Origin: Prevotellaceae bacterium
GTDB lineage: Bacteria > Bacteroidota > Bacteroidia > Bacteroidales > Bacteroidaceae
Length of the DNA: 5,900 nt
Direction: 5' to 3'
NCBI GenBank assembly: GCA_021204715.1
Contig: JAJPYW010000275.1
Location: forward strand, 1-5,900
Under the pieces are notes generated by a model. It made no database searches and was not told the origin of the DNA. It saw only the letters and a list, made by a program, of their open reading frames with translations. The translations under genes were made by a program, and so were the position numbers. Below, one piece after another: positions 1 through 5,900 of the stretch (positions within the stretch are counted from its first letter, which is position 1; every line of letters begins with the position of its first letter).

Positions 1-685
1 ACTCTTTACTTGCGGATTGGTACTCACCTCCCCGGTCGACGCGGCCATTATGACCACCATGACACCCATCGGCACCATGATTATAGCGGCCATCTTTTTG
101 AAAGAACCCATTACAAGTAAAAAAGTAATCGGCATTTTCTTGGGTTCCATCGGGGCGTTGACACTGATTTTGAGCAACCAAGGGGCTACGAGTGGAAAAG
201 CGGGGAACATTTGGGGCGACATGCTGTGCTTGGCGGCACAAATCAGTTACGCTTTCTACTTGACCATTTTCAAAGGGCTTATCGCAAGATATAACGTGGT
301 GACATTGATGAAATGGATGTTTACCTATTCAGCCATCATTTTCATTCCATTCTCTTATCACGACCTTTCCGTTAGCGATTTCGCGTCCGTTGCCCCGTAT
401 GTTTGGGGTTGCGTGGCCTACGTCATCGTGGGCGGCACGTTCTTCGCCTATTTGTTGGTGATTGTGGGGCAGAAATTCTGCCGTCCCACCGTGGTGAGCA
501 TGTACAACTATGTACAACCCATTGTCAGCACCATCGTTTCCGTCGCAATGGGAATAGGTGTCTTCGGCGTTGTCAAAGGAATCGCGGTGGTATTGGTATT
601 TACCGGAGTTTACGTGGTAACGCAGAGCAAGAGCCGTGCACAGATGCTGGCCGAGCACGCCACCCATATAGACAGCTCGGAATAA
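1..685 (+). CDS. EamA/DMT-family inner-membrane transporter, C-terminal part (5' end outside window)
   Basis: This is the last 227 or so residues of a drug/metabolite transporter superfamily permease; the reading frame is open from base 2, so the start lies upstream of the window. The fragment is strongly hydrophobic, with successive membrane helices separated by short basic loops. It opens in the end of the first EamA repeat (the SPVDAAIMTTMTPIGTM region and the following FLKEP loop, bases 29-115) and then carries a complete second EamA repeat from about base 206. The closing helix pair is typical of the family: RPTVVSMYNYVQPIVST at bases 482-532, then a GVYVVTQSKSR exit at 608-640. The protein should sit in the inner membrane and export or exchange small metabolites; the substrate cannot be read from sequence. 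The first repeat is largely missing. Family assignment is firm; function within it is open. Confidence 0.9.
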   Translation, partial: LFTCGLVLTSPVDAAIMTTMTPIGTMIIAAIFLKEPITSKKVIGIFLGSIGALTLILSNQGATSGKAGNIWGDMLCLAAQISYAFYLTIFKGLIARYNVVTLMKWMFTYSAIIFIPFSYHDLSVSDFASVAPYVWGCVAYVIVGGTFFAYLLVIVGQKFCRPTVVSMYNYVQPIVSTIVSVAMGIGVFGVVKGIAVVLVFTGVYVVTQSKSRAQMLAEHATHIDSSE

Positions 686-687
686 TG

Positions 688-711
688 GCCGGACGCCCCT
701 TTACATCCGGC
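688..711 (+). other. Short inverted repeat downstream of the DMT transporter
   Basis: GCCGGA (688-693) and TCCGGC (706-711) form a perfect 6-bp inverted repeat with a 12-base loop, starting two bases after the transporter stop codon. No T-run follows, so it is not a canonical intrinsic terminator. It could be a weak 3'-end stabilising hairpin or chance. The rest of the gap to 802 shows no match to the Bacteroidota TAnnTTTG promoter element, which leaves open that the next gene is transcribed by readthrough. Confidence 0.3.
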
Positions 712-802
712 TATTCCCCGCGGGCGGCGGCAAGGCAAGCCGGGCAACGGAATATATACCTGCCCTTGCAGTGGTAAACCTGTATTGTCATTGACGACAG
801 CC

Positions 803-1780
803 ATGACACTCATCCGTTTTATCAAGGAGTGGACACTGCCGGTGGCCATGTCCGTCGGCATCGGGGGCTATTTCATATTGGCCAAGATACCCCTCTTCGC
901 CCCCGTTAAACCCTTTTTCAACGGTATGGCCGCTTACTTTACGCCATTCCTTATTTTCGCCCAGTTGCTGCTCACCTTCTGCAAGGTGGAATTCCAAGAC
1001 TTGAAGCCCAAGCTGTGGCACATCTGGCTGTTGCTGTTCCAGCTCGCCGCCGGCCTGCTGACGGCTTTGCTGTTAGTCAAGTGCCCCATGGACGCCACCT
1101 ACCATGAAGTGTTTGAAGGCGCCATGGTCTGCCTCATCTGCCCCACCGCCACGGCTGCGGCCGTCATCACGGGCAAGTTGGGAGGCAGCGCGGCCAGCCT
1201 GAGCACCTACACCCTGCTCTCCAACCTGCTGGCGGCAGTGGCCGTTCCTTTGGTATTTCCTTGGGTAGACCCGCGCGAAGGCACCACCTTCTTTATGACC
1301 TTCTTGAAGATATTGAGCAAGGTCTTCCCCATGCTGCTCTGCCCCTTCTTTTTGGCCGTACTGTTGCGCTACTGCCTTCCCAAGGTGAACAGCTTTTTAG
1401 CCGAGTTCCACGGTTCCGCCTTCTACTTGTGGGCGATGGCACTCGCCATCGTATCGGGGCAGACGCTGCGCTCGTTGCTCAACAGCGACGCTCCCGTCCG
1501 TGTCGAGATACTCGTGGCCGTGGCCGGTTTAGTGACCTGCTGCCTGCAGTTTTTCCTCGGTAAGCAGATAGGCGGGCACTATGGCGAGCGAGTCAACGGC
1601 GGGCAGGCGTTGGGCCAGAAGAACACGGTGCTTGCCACGTGGATGGCCTACACCTATTTGAATCCACTCTCTTCCGTGGGGCCCGGCTCATACGTGCTGT
1701 GGCAGAACATCATCAACAGTTATCAATTGTGGAAAAAGCGTAAGAAAGAAGAACTCTCCCTCAAAAAGGGAAAAGAATAA
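803..1780 (+). CDS. Bile acid:sodium symporter-fold (BASS/SBF-like) membrane transporter
   Basis: The protein has 325 residues and about nine or ten hydrophobic helices, ending in a very basic, presumably cytoplasmic tail (KKRKKEELSLKKGKE). The best family signature is the broken-helix region at residues 113-137 (CPTATAAAVITGKLGGSAAS followed by LSTYT), which matches the BASS pattern of a Pro-containing helix, a short K/G turn, then an LS-x-x-T helix. A second is residues 268-274 (QALGQKN), matching the ExGxQN crossing helix. BASS proteins are inner-membrane secondary transporters of organic anions, often sodium-coupled; the substrate here is unknown. By eye, the usual sodium-ligand positions are changed (see findings). 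I chose ATG 803 over an in-frame TTG at 785, because the latter would add only six residues ahead of a normal TM1. No clear Shine-Dalgarno is visible. The gene lies 117 bases after the DMT gene on the same strand. Confidence 0.8.
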   Translation: MTLIRFIKEWTLPVAMSVGIGGYFILAKIPLFAPVKPFFNGMAAYFTPFLIFAQLLLTFCKVEFQDLKPKLWHIWLLLFQLAAGLLTALLLVKCPMDATYHEVFEGAMVCLICPTATAAAVITGKLGGSAASLSTYTLLSNLLAAVAVPLVFPWVDPREGTTFFMTFLKILSKVFPMLLCPFFLAVLLRYCLPKVNSFLAEFHGSAFYLWAMALAIVSGQTLRSLLNSDAPVRVEILVAVAGLVTCCLQFFLGKQIGGHYGERVNGGQALGQKNTVLATWMAYTYLNPLSSVGPGSYVLWQNIINSYQLWKKRKKEELSLKKGKE

Positions 1781-1784
1781 AGGG

Positions 1785-1820
1785 TTTTCATCGGAAATAT
1801 CGAATAAAACATTATCTTTG
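1785..1820 (+). promoter_or_regulatory. Bacteroidota-type promoter for pgk
   Basis: TATCTTTG at 1813-1820 fits the Bacteroidota primary-sigma -7 consensus TAnnTTTG exactly, and is followed by CA as is common in this phylum. A candidate -33 element is the T-rich TTTTC at 1785-1789, 23 bases upstream, which is a weak match to TTTG. Transcription would be expected to start near 1827, giving a leader of about 35 bases. The element falls in the only non-coding gap before pgk, so it gives that gene its own transcript independent of the transporters. Confidence 0.75.
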
Positions 1821-1847
1821 CAGCACGTAACAAGAACTGTAACACTT

Positions 1848-1863
1848 TTAAATAATAAGAAGT
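1848..1863 (+). promoter_or_regulatory. A-rich translation initiation region of pgk
   Basis: The bases just before ATG 1864 read TTTAAATAATAAGAAG then T: nearly all A and T, with a short purine AAGAAG segment and no GGAGG. A-rich, weakly structured start regions are the known substitute for strong Shine-Dalgarno pairing in Bacteroidota, and suit a highly expressed glycolytic gene. It also supports ATG 1864 as the start. Confidence 0.55.
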
Positions 1864-3120
1864 ATGACCATTGAACAATTTAACTTTGCCGGGAAAAAGG
1901 CATTCGTCCGCGTGGACTTCAACGTACCCTTGGACGAAAACTTCCACATCACTGACGATACCCGCATGCGTGCCGCACTTCCTACGTTGAAGAAAATCAT
2001 AGCCGATGGCGGGAGTGTGATTATCGGTTCCCACTTGGGACGTCCCAAAGGAGTTGCCGACAAGTTCTCCCTGAAACACATCCTGCCTCATTTGAAAGAG
2101 TTGCTGGGCATCGAAGTACAATTCGCCGCCGACTGCATGGGCGAAGAGGCCGCCATCAAGGCAGCCGCCTTGCAACCCGGCGAGGCATTGCTTTTAGAGA
2201 ACCTGCGTTTCTATGCCGAAGAGGAGGGCAAGCCACGCGGCTTGGCCGACGACGCCTCCGATGAAGAGAAGAAAGCCGCCAAGACCGCCGTCAAGGAGAG
2301 CCAGAAAGAGTTCACCAAGAAACTGGCTTCTTACGCCGACTGCTATGTGAACGACGCCTTCGGCACCGCCCACCGCGCACATGCCTCCACAGCCTTGATA
2401 GCCAAATATTTCGACAAAGACAACAAGATGTTCGGTTACCTTATGGAGAAAGAGGTGAAAGCCGTCGACAAGGTGATGAACGACATACACCGTCCCTTCA
2501 CGGCCATTATGGGAGGTTCCAAGGTCTCCTCCAAGATTGAGATTATCGAGAACCTGCTTAACAAGGTAGACAACCTGATTATCACCGGCGGCATGACGTA
2601 CACCTTCACCAAAGCCCAAGGCGGCAAGATAGGCCAGTCTATCTGCGAGGACGACAAGCTCGATTTGGCACTTGACCTGTTGAAGAAAGCCTCTGAGAAA
2701 GGCGTCAATTTGGTATTGGCCGTAGACGCCAAGATTGCCGACTCCTTCTCCAACGACGCCAAGACCGGTTTCTGCGCCGTCGACGAGATACCCGACAACT
2801 GGCAAGGACTCGACATAGGCCCCAAGACCGAAGCCATCTTCGCCGAGGTCATCAAAGGCTCCAAGACCATTCTTTGGAACGGTCCCACGGGCGTATTTGA
2901 ATTCGAGAACTTCACGCATGGCTCACGTTCCGTAGCCGAGGCCATCGTGGAAGCCACTAAGCGGGGCGCCTTCTCTTTGGTAGGCGGCGGCGACTCCGTT
3001 GCATGCGTCAACAAGTTCGGACTGGCCGACGGCGTGTCCTACGTTTCCACCGGTGGCGGTGCCCTGCTTGAAGCCATTGAAGGAAAGATACTCCCGGGTA
3101 TCGCAGCCATTAACGAATAG
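1864..3120 (+). CDS. pgk: Phosphoglycerate kinase
   Basis: Cytoplasmic glycolytic enzyme that transfers phosphate between 1,3-bisphosphoglycerate and ADP, giving 3-phosphoglycerate and ATP. All family hallmarks are present: substrate-binding RVDFNVP (residues 16-22) and SHLGRPKG (56-63), LLLENLRF with R115 near 109-116, [13 protein letters not shown] (161-173), GGSKVSSK (217-224) with the following hinge, the nucleotide-side WNGPTGVFE (338-346), the GGGDS loop (374-378) and the C-terminal STGGGALLE (395-403). At 418 residues it is complete but longer than the usual 385-395 of bacterial enzymes; the extra length is largely a charged Lys/Glu/Ala-rich segment at about residues 119-155. The start at ATG 1864 leads straight into the conserved N-terminus. 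It has its own promoter upstream and a strong terminator 23 bases after the stop, so it looks like a single-gene unit. Confidence 0.98.
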   Translation: MTIEQFNFAGKKAFVRVDFNVPLDENFHITDDTRMRAALPTLKKIIADGGSVIIGSHLGRPKGVADKFSLKHILPHLKELLGIEVQFAADCMGEEAAIKAAALQPGEALLLENLRFYAEEEGKPRGLADDASDEEKKAAKTAVKESQKEFTKKLASYADCYVNDAFGTAHRAHASTALIAKYFDKDNKMFGYLMEKEVKAVDKVMNDIHRPFTAIMGGSKVSSKIEIIENLLNKVDNLIITGGMTYTFTKAQGGKIGQSICEDDKLDLALDLLKKASEKGVNLVLAVDAKIADSFSNDAKTGFCAVDEIPDNWQGLDIGPKTEAIFAEVIKGSKTILWNGPTGVFEFENFTHGSRSVAEAIVEATKRGAFSLVGGGDSVACVNKFGLADGVSYVSTGGGALLEAIEGKILPGIAAINE

Positions 3121-3142
3121 GCCGATACTACCCTATAGTTAC

Positions 3143-3189
3143 AAAAAGACTGTCCCCGAATAGCCCCTCTATTTAGGGATAGTTTTTTT
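3143..3189 (+). terminator. Intrinsic terminator after pgk, composite hairpin
   Basis: Bases 3143-3156 pair with 3176-3189 over 14 positions, including two G-U pairs (3152/3180 and 3148/3184), with a CCC/GGG closing core. Inside, AATAG (3159-3163) pairs perfectly with CTATT (3169-3173) around a CCCCT loop, so the structure continues almost to the tip. The descending arm ends in seven T (3183-3189), and the ascending arm begins with five A, so a transcript from the opposite strand would also have a U-run: the element could act in both directions. It lies 23 bases after the pgk stop. Confidence 0.85.
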
Positions 3190-3190
3190 G

Positions 3191-3239
3191 CAATTTCTTA
3201 AACTCCCCCATTATCAACCCCACAAACCCAAACCCCTAT
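3191..3239 (+). other. G-free leader of the TPR gene, including the first two bases of its start codon
   Basis: No G occurs from 3191 to 3239; the next G is the third base of the ATG at 3238. The segment is rich in C and A (runs such as CCCCC, CCCC, CCC). It cannot contain a Shine-Dalgarno sequence and can form little structure by itself. No TAnnTTTG element is visible. The only promoter-like bases are TTTG at 3187-3190, overlapping the terminator T-run, which could serve as a -33 element, but the matching -7 position near 3212 keeps only the TA. Confidence 0.5.
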
Positions 3240-5406
3240 GAACGAACAGACCATTGAAACACAATACGGGCAAATCCTCTCCTTGTTGAAACAAAAGCGT
3301 TTGAAAGAGGCACAAGCCAGCTTGGATGTCCTCTTGCAAGAGAGCGACGACTGGAAGCTACGAAACCGGTTGGAATCGGCCCGGCTCTCCTACCGCTACA
3401 TGCTGCAATACATGCGCCAAGGCACCGACGACCCAGCGCGCGGAAAGCTGCACCACCAACTGCTCGTAGAAACCTTGGAGATAGCCGACCAAGCCCGCGT
3501 CAGCCTGTTGGACGACTGCTCCACCACATACTACCACACCCTGCGAAAGAAACAAAAAGGGAAAGCGCCCCTCGACCTCGCCGCCACCTTGAAAACCTTG
3601 GAAACCTACAAGGACGACCTTGTCCTTTTTCAGTTCATGGACGATGATGTAAAGAAGTTGGTCTCGTTCTTGGAACGCCATGAAAAGACCACCGACGCGC
3701 TCTTCCTCTCCGTATGGACCAACAGCGCATGGAGTGTCGAAGAAGAGCGGCAAGCCGGCGCCTACCTCACCTCCCCTACACTCACAGACAATGACTTGTG
3801 TCTGTTCATCGGCGCGGTCATGCTGAGCCTGACCGCCTGCTTCGATGCCCGCAAAATGGCATGGCTGCTCGAATCGCTCTCTATTGAAAGGTTGGATGTG
3901 AACCAGCGCGCATTGACTGCCGTGGCTTTTCTGTTTCCCCTTTACCACGACAGGATACCCCTCTACCCCACGCTCACCGCGCAACTTGCCCGGTTGAAAG
4001 CCGAGATAGATTTCGTGGAAGACTTGAACCGCGTCTACATCCAGCTGCTGCGCACCCGCGAGACCGAAAGCATCGCCAAGAAGATGCGAGAAGAGTTCAT
4101 TCCCGAGATGATCAAGAACATAGAGTCCCTGCACGACATGAAGTTCGGCTTCGACGAGAGTGATGATGACGACAAGAACCCCGACTGGAAAATAGAAGAA
4201 GAGATGGGACGCAAGATGCAAGAGATAAACGACCTGCAACTCGAAGGCGCCGACGTCTACATGGGCACATTAGGGCAACTCAAGAGCTTCCCTTTCTTCC
4301 AAAAGCTCTCCAACTGGTTCCGTCCCTTCGACCCCAACTATTCACAAGTCATCAACTCCATCAGGCAAAAGCCCGCCGGTGTCAAAGTCATATTAGCCTT
4401 GATACTGCAAAACGAGCTGATATGCAACAGCGACAAGTACTCGCTCTGCTTCACCACCATTCAGATGAACGAAGAGGACAGCAAAGCCTTTGCCGGACAA
4501 TTCGACCCAGAAGCCATGGCCCAACCCCCAAGCCACGACGACATAAGGGCCGAGCGGCTCACCAACATGTTCATTCAAGACCTATACCGCTTCTACCAGT
4601 CACACCCCCGCCGGGCCGAGTTCCGCGACATCTTCAAGGACGCGTACACCCCATACAGCATCCCCCTTATAAAAGACCTGCTCGACAACCCCCGGATGGT
4701 ATTGGAAATGGCCGACTTCCTTTTCTCCAAAGGAGACTACCCGCAAGCCTTGGAACTCTACACCACCTTGCATGAGAAGCGCGCCACCAACGCCGTACAC
4801 TTCCAGAAAACAGGCTTCTGCCTGCAGAAAGCCGGACGTTACCAAGAGGCGGTGGAAGCCTATCAAAAAGCCGACATCCTGCAACCCGAACACCTGTGGA
4901 CGTTGCGCCACTTGGCCGCCTGCTACCGCCTCCTGCACGACTACGCCACGGCCTTTGACTACTACACCGAGGCCATCCTCGTCGCTCCCAAAGACCGCGA
5001 CCTGCTTTTCTGCGCAGGCAGTTGCCAAGCCGGTTTGGGGAATTACGACAAGGCTCTTAAAAGCTTCTTCGAGTTGGATTTCCAAGCAAACGGCGGCAAT
5101 CCCAAAGTGTGGCGCGCCATCGGCTGGTGCTCGTTCATCAGCGGAAAGTTGGGACAAGCCCGTAAGTACTACGACAAGCTGCTCGCCGCCAAGCCCCAAG
5201 CCGCCGACTACCTGAACGCCGGGCATGTGGCATGGTGCAGAGGCGATGTGGGTTTGGCAGCCGAACTCTACAGCCTCTCTTTGGCCGCAGTGGGCAACAG
5301 GCAAGCCTTCTTCCAGCTCTTCCTTAAAGACAAGGAGACACTGCTTGCGCACGGCATCAAAGAAGAAGACATACCCATTATGTGCGACTTGATAGAAGGA
5401 GAATAA
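3238..5406 (+). CDS. Large cytoplasmic tetratricopeptide-repeat protein of unknown function
   Basis: The product has 722 residues, no signal peptide and no membrane helix, so it should be cytoplasmic. The C-terminal third holds six consecutive TPR-like units of about 34 residues: 486-519, 520-552, 553-586, 587-620, 621-655 and 656-688. They show the usual G/A-Y...A...Y...P spacing, clearest in 520-552 (AGRYQEAVEAYQKA) and 553-586 (HDYATAFDYYTEA). A 34-residue helical cap follows. The first 480 residues are predicted to be mostly helical and match nothing I recognise; the opening 35 residues (LLKQKRLKEAQASLDVLLQ) resemble a degenerate repeat. An acidic patch, DESDDDDK at 306-313, splits this region and looks like a flexible linker. 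TPR arrays bind partner proteins, so a scaffold role is inferred, not shown. ATG 3238 is the first start after the pgk terminator. The gene ends three bases from a convergent neighbour. Confidence 0.88.
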   Translation: MNEQTIETQYGQILSLLKQKRLKEAQASLDVLLQESDDWKLRNRLESARLSYRYMLQYMRQGTDDPARGKLHHQLLVETLEIADQARVSLLDDCSTTYYHTLRKKQKGKAPLDLAATLKTLETYKDDLVLFQFMDDDVKKLVSFLERHEKTTDALFLSVWTNSAWSVEEERQAGAYLTSPTLTDNDLCLFIGAVMLSLTACFDARKMAWLLESLSIERLDVNQRALTAVAFLFPLYHDRIPLYPTLTAQLARLKAEIDFVEDLNRVYIQLLRTRETESIAKKMREEFIPEMIKNIESLHDMKFGFDESDDDDKNPDWKIEEEMGRKMQEINDLQLEGADVYMGTLGQLKSFPFFQKLSNWFRPFDPNYSQVINSIRQKPAGVKVILALILQNELICNSDKYSLCFTTIQMNEEDSKAFAGQFDPEAMAQPPSHDDIRAERLTNMFIQDLYRFYQSHPRRAEFRDIFKDAYTPYSIPLIKDLLDNPRMVLEMADFLFSKGDYPQALELYTTLHEKRATNAVHFQKTGFCLQKAGRYQEAVEAYQKADILQPEHLWTLRHLAACYRLLHDYATAFDYYTEAILVAPKDRDLLFCAGSCQAGLGNYDKALKSFFELDFQANGGNPKVWRAIGWCSFISGKLGQARKYYDKLLAAKPQAADYLNAGHVAWCRGDVGLAAELYSLSLAAVGNRQAFFQLFLKDKETLLAHGIKEEDIPIMCDLIEGE

Positions 5407-5409
5407 CTA

Positions 5410-5900
5410 TCAGCGCGGGGCCTTGTCGTCCACCGGGATGCTGAAATCCTTGTCGGCGAAAAGGTCGGCCAAGCCCGATATCTGTTTCAAGCGCAACAAC
5501 TCGTCGCGGTCCATGCCGATGTTCTTCATAATCCACCGGTCGGACATGCCCGCCTTGTCCAATTCGGCCACGATACCGCACATGAGCTCAATGTTGTGCG
5601 TGCCACGCGCCCGGTTGTGGCGGATGGTAGAAGCCATGCGGTTGGAAATATCCTTGTTTATCACCACCACCGGCAGCAGCCCGTGCTCCCGGTCGTAAAT
5701 GCGCCGGGAAGTCTTCAGCACGCTGTAGCGGTGGTAACCGTCCACCAAGATGTAGCGGTCGTTCAACTTGTCGTAATAGCACACACAAGGCATCGTAAAG
5801 CCGTCCTCCCAGATGGAAAGCTCCAAGAGCCGCATCTCGGGCGGCGCCACCACGTTGGGGTTGTAGTCGTTGGCCTGCACCTTCTCCACAGGAACCGCGA
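5410..5900 (-). CDS. ParB/sulfiredoxin-fold protein of IbrB/YbdM type (N-terminus outside window)
   Basis: The frame is open to the window edge, reading VPVEKVQANDYNPN at its visible start, the normal N-terminal strand of ParB-like domains. The GTG at 5889 is therefore not the true start, and at least a few residues are missing. Visible motifs in order: VDGYHRY (5725-5745), corresponding to the ParB/Srx nucleotide-binding box; RHNRARGTHN (5593-5622), corresponding to the second ParB box; then a helix-turn-helix-like stretch (SDRWIMKNIGMDRDELLRL) and a short tail ending at the TGA 5410-5412. The single-domain size (163 or more residues) and the DGYHR and RHNRARG forms resemble IbrB/YbdM proteins rather than chromosome-partition ParB, which is longer and sits next to parA. 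Relatives are often found beside a PAPS-reductase-like gene. Molecular function is not established; DNA or nucleotide binding is inferred from the fold. Confidence 0.8.
   Translation of the reverse strand, partial: AVPVEKVQANDYNPNVVAPPEMRLLELSIWEDGFTMPCVCYYDKLNDRYILVDGYHRYSVLKTSRRIYDREHGLLPVVVINKDISNRMASTIRHNRARGTHNIELMCGIVAELDKAGMSDRWIMKNIGMDRDELLRLKQISGLADLFADKDFSIPVDDKAPR

Noticed and set aside
403..777. Plus-strand open frame overlapping the end of the DMT transporter and running into the intergenic gap
   Set aside because: It is out of frame with a clear transporter; its translation is Arg/His/Gly-rich as expected for a frame shadow, and it has no start signal.
1751..1775. Small inverted repeat TCCCTCAAAAAGGGA at the end of the symporter gene, as a terminator
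   Set aside because: The stem is only about four or five base pairs, lies inside the coding sequence, and is followed by A rather than T on the transcribed strand.
2194..2919. Minus-strand open frame (about 241 codons) opposite pgk
   Set aside because: pgk is certain in this interval; the antisense translation has no recognisable domain and no start-region signal.
4153..4179. DDDDK sequence in the TPR protein, identical to the enteropeptidase cleavage site
   Set aside because: Enteropeptidase is a host intestinal protease and this protein appears cytoplasmic; the acidic run is most simply a linker.
3358..4239. Long minus-strand open frame (about 293 codons) opposite the TPR gene
   Set aside because: It lies wholly antisense to a well-supported gene; its translation is low in complexity, rich in Val, Gly, Gln and His, and shows no family motif. 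It results from the codon usage of the plus-strand gene.
4600..5352. Minus-strand open frame (about 250 codons) opposite the TPR repeats
   Set aside because: It mirrors the TPR coding sequence, has no family motif, and would overlap the TPR gene completely.
5410..5900. Chromosome or plasmid partition protein ParB
   Set aside because: The protein is short, with a single ParB-like core and short tail, uses the DGYHR and RHNRARG forms, and has no adjacent parA or parS-like repeats in the window.

Overview
The window looks like ordinary chromosome from a member of the Bacteroidales, probably Bacteroidaceae; the genus cannot be resolved from sequence alone. Three things point there: a near-perfect Bacteroidota-type -7 promoter element (TATCTTTG) ahead of the phosphoglycerate kinase gene, start regions that are A-rich or lack any Shine-Dalgarno sequence, and protein sequences of Bacteroides flavour. 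Base composition is roughly balanced and looks uniform. I see no insertion sequence, integrase, tRNA, rRNA, CRISPR array or prophage gene.

Layout, left to right. At 1-685 (+) lies the C-terminal part of a drug/metabolite (EamA) transporter that starts outside the window. After a gap of about 117 bases comes a 325-residue membrane protein of the bile acid:sodium symporter-like fold (803-1780, +). An 83-base gap holds the promoter and A-rich leader of pgk. The glycolytic enzyme phosphoglycerate kinase is complete (1864-3120, +) and is followed by a strong composite hairpin terminator (3143-3189). A leader with no G in 49 bases then precedes a large cytoplasmic tetratricopeptide-repeat protein of unknown function (3238-5406, +). 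Three bases after its stop codon, a convergent gene begins from its 3' end: a ParB/sulfiredoxin-fold protein of the IbrB/YbdM type (5410 to beyond 5900, -), whose N-terminus is cut off by the window edge.

The genes do not form one evident pathway. The two transporters may share a transcript. pgk appears to be its own unit, with its own promoter and terminator. The TPR gene starts a new unit with no recognisable promoter and runs tail-to-tail into the ParB-like gene with no terminator between them. The parts most worth a second look are the ParB-like gene, whose relatives are usually paired with a PAPS-reductase-like gene that should lie just outside the window; the symporter, whose sodium-binding positions look substituted; and the uncharacterised TPR protein. 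I found no clear evidence of a wholly new system within these 5.9 kb.
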